In this document: positions 58,446 to 64,000 of the stretch, one piece after another
Layout of the letters: each line of letters starts with the position of its first letter
Numbering within the stretch: the stretch's first letter is position 1
Assembly: GCA_028023455.1 (NCBI GenBank)
Contig: JAQFVV010001047.1
Location: 1-64,000 of the forward strand
Direction of reading: 5' to 3'
Length of the DNA: 64,000 nt
Origin: Epiperipatus broadwayi
Lineage: Eukaryota; Onychophora; Udeonychophora; Euonychophora; Peripatidae
Made by a program: the position numbers and the translations under genes
The notes under the pieces: model-generated
Database searches by the model: none
Seen by the model: the letters and a program-made list of their open reading frames with translations, nothing else
What the model was told of the DNA's origin: nothing

Positions 58446-61400
58446 CATTTATTTGATGACATTAACAAGCCCAGATTTGCATCTGAATTTTGCCAAAAAC
58501 TGCTACCTCAACTTCATATACACAAACCTTCAAAGACTCTATCCAAATTTGGTGAAATCACTTCATTTCAAGTATCTTCCTGAGAAGAAAGCAGGCCTAG
58601 AACTTCCTTCTAATACAACTGCCTTTACCATCAAGCTTACAAATGGCCATTCTCCACTGGATATACTTTCTACCCTAGAGGCAGATACATGCTCCACTTT
58701 CATTTCCACCCGTGGGCTGCAGCCTCAGTATTTTGTGTGTGGTGATCGAACCCATCTAAAAGACTCTGTCACATTTGCAATGCAAAGAAAACTTGTACAC
58801 ACAAATGTGACCCTCTCTTCAAACTCTCCCTCAAGTCATTCAACAAAGTCAAATTAACTCAACAACAATCAGAATCTACATTGCACACTTCATGCCAAGC
58901 CATTATGATCACATCTTACAACAAATTAGAGAGCCCCTTCTTCTTTCTGACACTAATCTCATGGAGCCTAACTTTCAACCAGCTCCACCGGATAACTTCT
59001 CTCAGCAGCCAATTGAAATTTCTACAGTAGTTTCATTTGAAATGTCATTACCAATCTCTATCATTACCGAACCACAAACTTCCAATTATGCTCTACAAAG
59101 TCAACCAATGGTAATAGAAAATAGTCTTCCAAATAACAACAGAAAAACTCAGGATTCTTCCGGATCTCAACCAGAAGAAAACAATCTTTCTAACCCTGAG
59201 TCTGATATCAAATTTTCTACATTCCAAAACAAACCAATTAGACATCAAAAACAATTAAAAAAGAAAAAAACTAAGAAAACCAAAAGTTCTGATTTGCAAA
59301 TCCTCCACAATCAATTCCTATGCCAACCTTTCCTCCTGCAATTGAATCTTTTCTCTATCTACCCAATGACTCATTATTGCTGAAGTTTTCTTTCTGATTC
59401 TGTGAGTCAACTTAATCTGATTGATAAAACTTTCTGAAGAATCGTCTTAATCACATCCTTCTCTCATACTCCATCAACCATTATGTTTCTTAACATTATT
59501 ACCATCAATCACTGGCTCCAAAAATTTTATTTTCAAATTGTATGTCTTGGAGAAACAAAATCTCTCACACACTCAACCTACCGAATAATGGAGCTTATGC
59601 AACAACTCCTTCCACTACACTCCCAACATCTCTGCCTCATCAGGTGTTACTTTTCTTATAAGTAAAACATCTTATCTACACCAGCCTAATAATTCTCCAC
59701 CTTGACCAGAACTTCATGATCAATATCAAGTTTGGAAGTTTCTCAATAAATATCATCTATCTGTATAATAAAAGTGAATTTATTTTCACTCAATCCACAT
59801 TCAACAAGATTAAGTCTCTTATCATCTAACTCCTCCCCAACCATCCTTCTTCAATATGAACTACACTTATTTCAATAATAAATACCCCATCTTTTCAGTA
59901 GAATTCTGCTCTCTGGAGAAGGGTGTTTCTTTCCCAATGCCTTCTCCTTTTATACCCATCATAAAAACTTCCTTAATTGACCTACTTTATTATTTGCCAC
60001 AACTGCACTGACCTCAGTGCTAAACTCCAAGTTCTTCTGTTCTCAGATCATTTAGCCATTCAAGTCTCACTGTCAATTGATCCATTTTTCTCAGCTCAGT
60101 CTCATCACTCACTCACCATCAGACTATTAAACAAATCAGTCACTCCGGCCTCAATTTTCTTAGAAGCTTACATTCTAATTCACAAGTGAGTTTATCTCAT
60201 TACCTTATATTTAAGTCTGATCATCCTTTGTTGGCATACTCAGTTCACCCACTAATTCTTATACTAGAAGAACCAAAGGTCTAAAACACTTATTAAAAGA
60301 CATAGATAATATTGCCAAAAAAGTTAGCTGATCTCTCTTCCTCTGACACTACCCCACAACTCACCTTAGAATTTAAGACTCAATACCTCAATAAACAGAA
60401 ATGCCTTGCACAATACATTGCTACTAAAAGAACTAAAATATTTCTTGTAAACTATCATAAATGGACATGCAGTTGTATCAGGTGGACCTTGGGTGCCTCC
60501 CCCAGACCTACCCCTACAATGCTTGATACAGGCCACAACCAATGCTCCGGCCCAACCACTTCAAGACCAAGTTACAAATGAGATTTTCAAATTGGAAACA
60601 ACTGAAAGAAGTCCAAGTTGGATTCTTCTCACAACATTATTGAAGCCTCAATCATTCAGAAGTTAAAAGCATTTCCTGAGCGCGTACATCCTAGAATCCA
60701 TGGCATTCCTAGATTTGTGCTTCTACATATTTCCTACTTCACTGCACCAATAATTCATCATCTAATAGATTTTCTTGCTCAAGACTTCTACAAGATTCCA
60801 GACCTATACTGGGTGGTGATGGTCCCTTTCTTAAAAAGCAATTAAACACCTCTCCACTGTCCAACATCAGGCCAATCTCCATGATTCCCTCGTTAATCAA
60901 AATCATAGAGTCTATAGTCTAAGATCACATTCAACATCAAATCTATCTTCATATCTCAAAATTTCAATTTGCCCAAAAGGGACTATTGCCCACTGAGGCA
61001 ATCCAGCACTTCCTTTTCCTCATTGAACACACTAGATGCTATAACAAACCCAAACCTATGGTCATCCAACTTGGAATTTTTCTCCATCTTCGACTGTGTT
61101 GTGCCCTCAATTCTGTTCCAAACCCTTCAGGACTACAAAATTCCAACTCCTTACATTCGCATCATTGGTAATCTTCTACTTAATAGATCTATCTTTACCT
61201 CGCTTGATGTTAAGTTATCCGATGGCTTCTGACCACATCTGTCAATCCCTCAAGGATTGCCCCTTGCAACACTTTGCTTTATAACATACCTGAATCCACT
61301 ACTCTGGCAAATAAAATTTAAGCTTCCAGGCATATACATCCTAGCTCTCAAACAAACCATTCATCACATTTCATTTCATATGTTGATGGATGTCTCCATT

Positions 61401-62770
61401 TTCCTTCCGGATCAATCTCACCTACTTTCATTACTTCACCCAATAAACACTTTTGCCAACAAACTTAATCTTCACATTAACTTCTCCAAATCCTCAATGT
61501 GGAACATTAAGACTGGTCTACCTATCACTTAAATCTTCACATCAAAACCTCAACCTTTCTTAGGTTTTCCGATTGCCCTATCTCAATCAGCCATCACTAA
61601 GCAAGTCCAAAATATGATATTAAATAAAACCAAGAAAACAATTGCCTCACTAATCAACATTTCCTTATCACTTCCAGGAAAAGTAACACTTCTTAATACC
61701 TTGGTCTACTCCAGGCTTAATTACTGCCTACCCATCATCAAACTGACTAAACTCTTTTGAAAGATCTATGAATTCTCTCTGCTCAAAATTGCTCTGGAAG
61801 GGCAGGGTAGTTGCCATCCTCAAGGCCCAAATGCCTAAAGACCTCAATGGTCTTGGACTGCATTCGGTCTCAACCTTTATTTTCAAAAGTCCATATCTTT
61901 ACTCTGCTCAACATGCCTGAAACTACCACAGTTATCACTTCCATTGATTATCAATTCTACTGACACACCACCTCCACTCTCAAGCCACTGTCTAAGATAC
62001 ACATGAAAACAGATCATCAAAGTACTACCTTCCACCGAACTTACCCTAGATGGTAAAAGGTCCTCCTGGGATACTTACACGCTAAAATACCCATCTCAAA
62101 CTTTATTCCCTACTACATTAGGTGTTGCTAATAAAGCCTTATTCACAAAGCAAAACTTCTCTACATTGAAGCCAAGCATATAGACTTCATCCTTAAACTT
62201 AACATGGCCTCTCTTCCTACCAGTCATTTCCTTGTTGTCAGAAGACACTTTACCAAGATTTCCTCACAATGTTAACTTTCCATGTTACCTGATGAAACCA
62301 TTCCACACCTATTTTACACATGCCCTGCCCTCAAGTCAATCAGATTTCATTGCCACTGTTTCTTTAGACTTCAAAGATGCTTTATCGGTACAAATCACAC
62401 TCAAACAAGAAACTTATGCCATGATAAAGTTGTTCATTTTTCTCACTTTCTCCTTGTGGCGCAAATATTTGGGCACTTTAAAAGCACAACTCAGCTTATT
62501 TTCAACAAACTACTCTCACAAGAAAAAACCAGAGACTCTGTACTACCTATCACCAGCATGCCTCTATAAAGATACCTGGGCAAAGATCACTCTATCGGCT
62601 GAATAATCTAATACCTTTGCCCTGTTTTCTCACATACCCTGGTTGCCAACAAATACAAGATTCTGCCAAGTTCAAGTTCATCTTTCTCGTTGTTAATTAC
62701 ATAGTCTCAAGGGTCAAACTTGCATTTTATAGCCTAATAAAGTTTATTTTAAAAACAAAAAGCATATTGT
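58446..62770 (+). pseudogene. Long inactivated L1/Tx1-like LINE
   Basis: This 4.3-kb plus-strand block is markedly C-rich and keeps the order of an L1-type LINE. ORF1 remnant at 58453-58857 has a zinc-knuckle-like FVCGDRTHLKD; a Ser/Pro/Gln-rich tail with a KKKKTKKTK stretch follows at 58892-59383. Endonuclease remnant: NHWLQKFYFQIVCLGETKSL at about 59505-59565. RT remnants at 60970-61540: LFQTLQDYKIPTPYIRIIGN, LSIPQGLPLATLCF and FANKLNLHINFSKSSMW. The YADD position (about 61380) is frameshifted. A zinc-binding RT tail LPDETIPHLFYTCPAL is at about 62282. A polyadenylation signal AATAAA at 62736-62741 and A-rich sequence close it. Dozens of stops and shifts make it dead. Confidence 0.8.
62736..62741 (+). 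terminator. Polyadenylation signal at the L1/Tx1-like LINE 3' end
   Basis: AATAAA lies about 135 bp after the last recognisable coding motif and just before A-rich sequence (62751-62760), as expected for the 3' end of this element. Confidence 0.5.
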
Positions 62771-64000
62771 TTAGACTGAGTTTGATAAGCAAACACAAAC
62801 TAAATGAATTAATAAAAAATTACTTAAATTTATTAGTAACGAATATAAAATTGTTGCTTATATATTTGCAACTATCACTAGATTTATATCTATAATAATA
62901 GGATCTTAGGGCATATAAATATTTAAAGTTTCAAACCATGGTTTTCTGCAGATGTAGTTCTTTTAAAATATTTATGAAGGTCTTCATTAGTTCCACCAAA
63001 GATGATAGTTATCTTCCTGATGTACTTGTGATGTTAGACAGAGTATGCAGTAGCATTGATGTTAGATAGATATAATATCAGCAAATCTTGGATTGTTCTG
63101 ACAGCACTGTTCTGTCTTCATGGCATTATTAAAGCAAGTAGTGGTAGGTTTTAGAAAACTTCGCATTTGTTCTGAATCCCTATGCATTGTAAGTATTTGA
63201 CTGATATATTTTTGCTTGTCTAGCCGCACATGATAGATAGCTTTCTGATAGATAAAAGTCTTCATACTTGCCATTATAAATGAAGTATTGAAAAATACTG
63301 TAAAACAGTCAACAAGATATGGCTATTCAAGTCATGGTGGAAAACTTTCAACCAGCAGTTTCTCTCCTCTGCATGGGATCACTGCAACACTGCTCTTGAA
63401 TTGAGTCTTCAAATAAACTAAAATAGACTGGACTGTTTGTTTTAGATCTATTTATATCCATTCGATAAATGTTTTTCAAACAACACATTCTTCATCAACT
63501 AGTTACAAGATTTGACATCTGTTGTTTTTTTTACATGTTTTTTGAAAAACATTTTCTTCATTCCTTTCACATGTTAAATAAACAATTTTATAGATATTTT
63601 AATATTATATTATGATTTAATAAATAAATGAACAAAAGAAAAGAAGTTTTTTTTTTCATTTATTTACATTAGTTAGTGACAGAAAGAAAAAAATCATTAC
63701 AGCATTTTAAAAATGGAACAATAACTTTTAAAATTTTAGTAAACTCAAGATTTTAATCCCATATTTAGATCTGCCATTTAATTTACTATAAAAATTGATA
63801 GGTTTTTAAATTTAAACTTCCATTTAGAAGGCAGATCAAGAAAGTAGAAAATGTGTTAGATTTTTATAATTATGCAATTCAAATTTCTTGCCATATCAAA
63901 ACTATTACTGTCTCTTCCTTTATAGTGCAATTAATCATTTTATTGTTTTTCATTTATTACAAAGTAACTTTATAAAATATTTAATCACATGGTCAAATGC
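62771..64000. other. AT-rich stretch with one short coding-like frame
   Basis: The minus-strand frame 63062-63274 (70 codons: SMKTFIYQKAIYHVRLDKQK, SFLKPTTTCFNNAMKTEQ) is less AT-rich than its surroundings. It has no recognised motif and may be a transposon or exon scrap. The remainder shows nothing. Confidence 0.35.

Overview
The window looks like intergenic, repeat-dominated DNA from an AT-rich invertebrate animal (by eye about three quarters A+T). It shows metazoan-type non-LTR retrotransposons (LINEs), Penelope-like elements (PLEs) with GIY-YIG endonuclease remnants, tRNA-derived SINEs, foldback/MITE-like elements and abundant microsatellites. There is no bacterial-style gene organisation, and no complete host gene could be recognised. 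The species or phylum cannot be fixed from sequence alone.

Layout. 0.2-2.7 kb (minus): two adjacent LINE reverse-transcriptase (RT) remnants. The nearer one is nearly intact, with one frameshift and a YADD motif. They end against a ~370-bp AAT/A-run microsatellite. 3.4-4.2 kb: a 752-bp foldback insertion with 300-bp inverted arms, an internal 38-bp inverted pair and a 13-bp target-site duplication. 7-9.3 kb: tandem and inverted duplications. 9.6-11.4 kb (plus): badly decayed LINE RT. 13.2-13.6 and 17.2-17.6 kb: MITE-like elements with long terminal inverted repeats. 19.3-20.9 kb: a less AT-rich tract with no recognised product.

24.6-34.3 kb is a retroelement cluster. It holds a LINE RT fragment, a head-to-head PLE pair (spacer 8 bp) with hammerhead-ribozyme-like motifs, a second head-to-head PLE pair (spacer ~260 bp) and further LINE RT fragments. 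34.4-46.1 kb: two tRNA-related SINE families, a possible solo LTR (35.7-37.8 kb) and a 5'-truncated RTE-like LINE (44.7-45.4 kb). One ~91-bp SINE copy is flanked by a 22-bp perfect target-site duplication. 47.6-49.0 kb: a possible pogo-like relic containing a 224-bp tandem duplication.

51.1-52.1 kb carries an abrupt strand-composition switch: an almost G-free segment abuts an almost C-free segment. 53.0-54.3 kb holds two tandem-repeat arrays, one of hairpin-forming units. 55.9-58.1 kb has two coding-like stretches that could be exons. 58.4-62.8 kb (plus) is a long, inactivated L1/Tx1-like LINE with zinc-knuckle, endonuclease, RT and terminal zinc-motif remnants. The rest is AT-rich sequence in which nothing could be identified. 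The elements do not form a pathway; the window records repeated retroelement and DNA-element insertion, inversion and decay.
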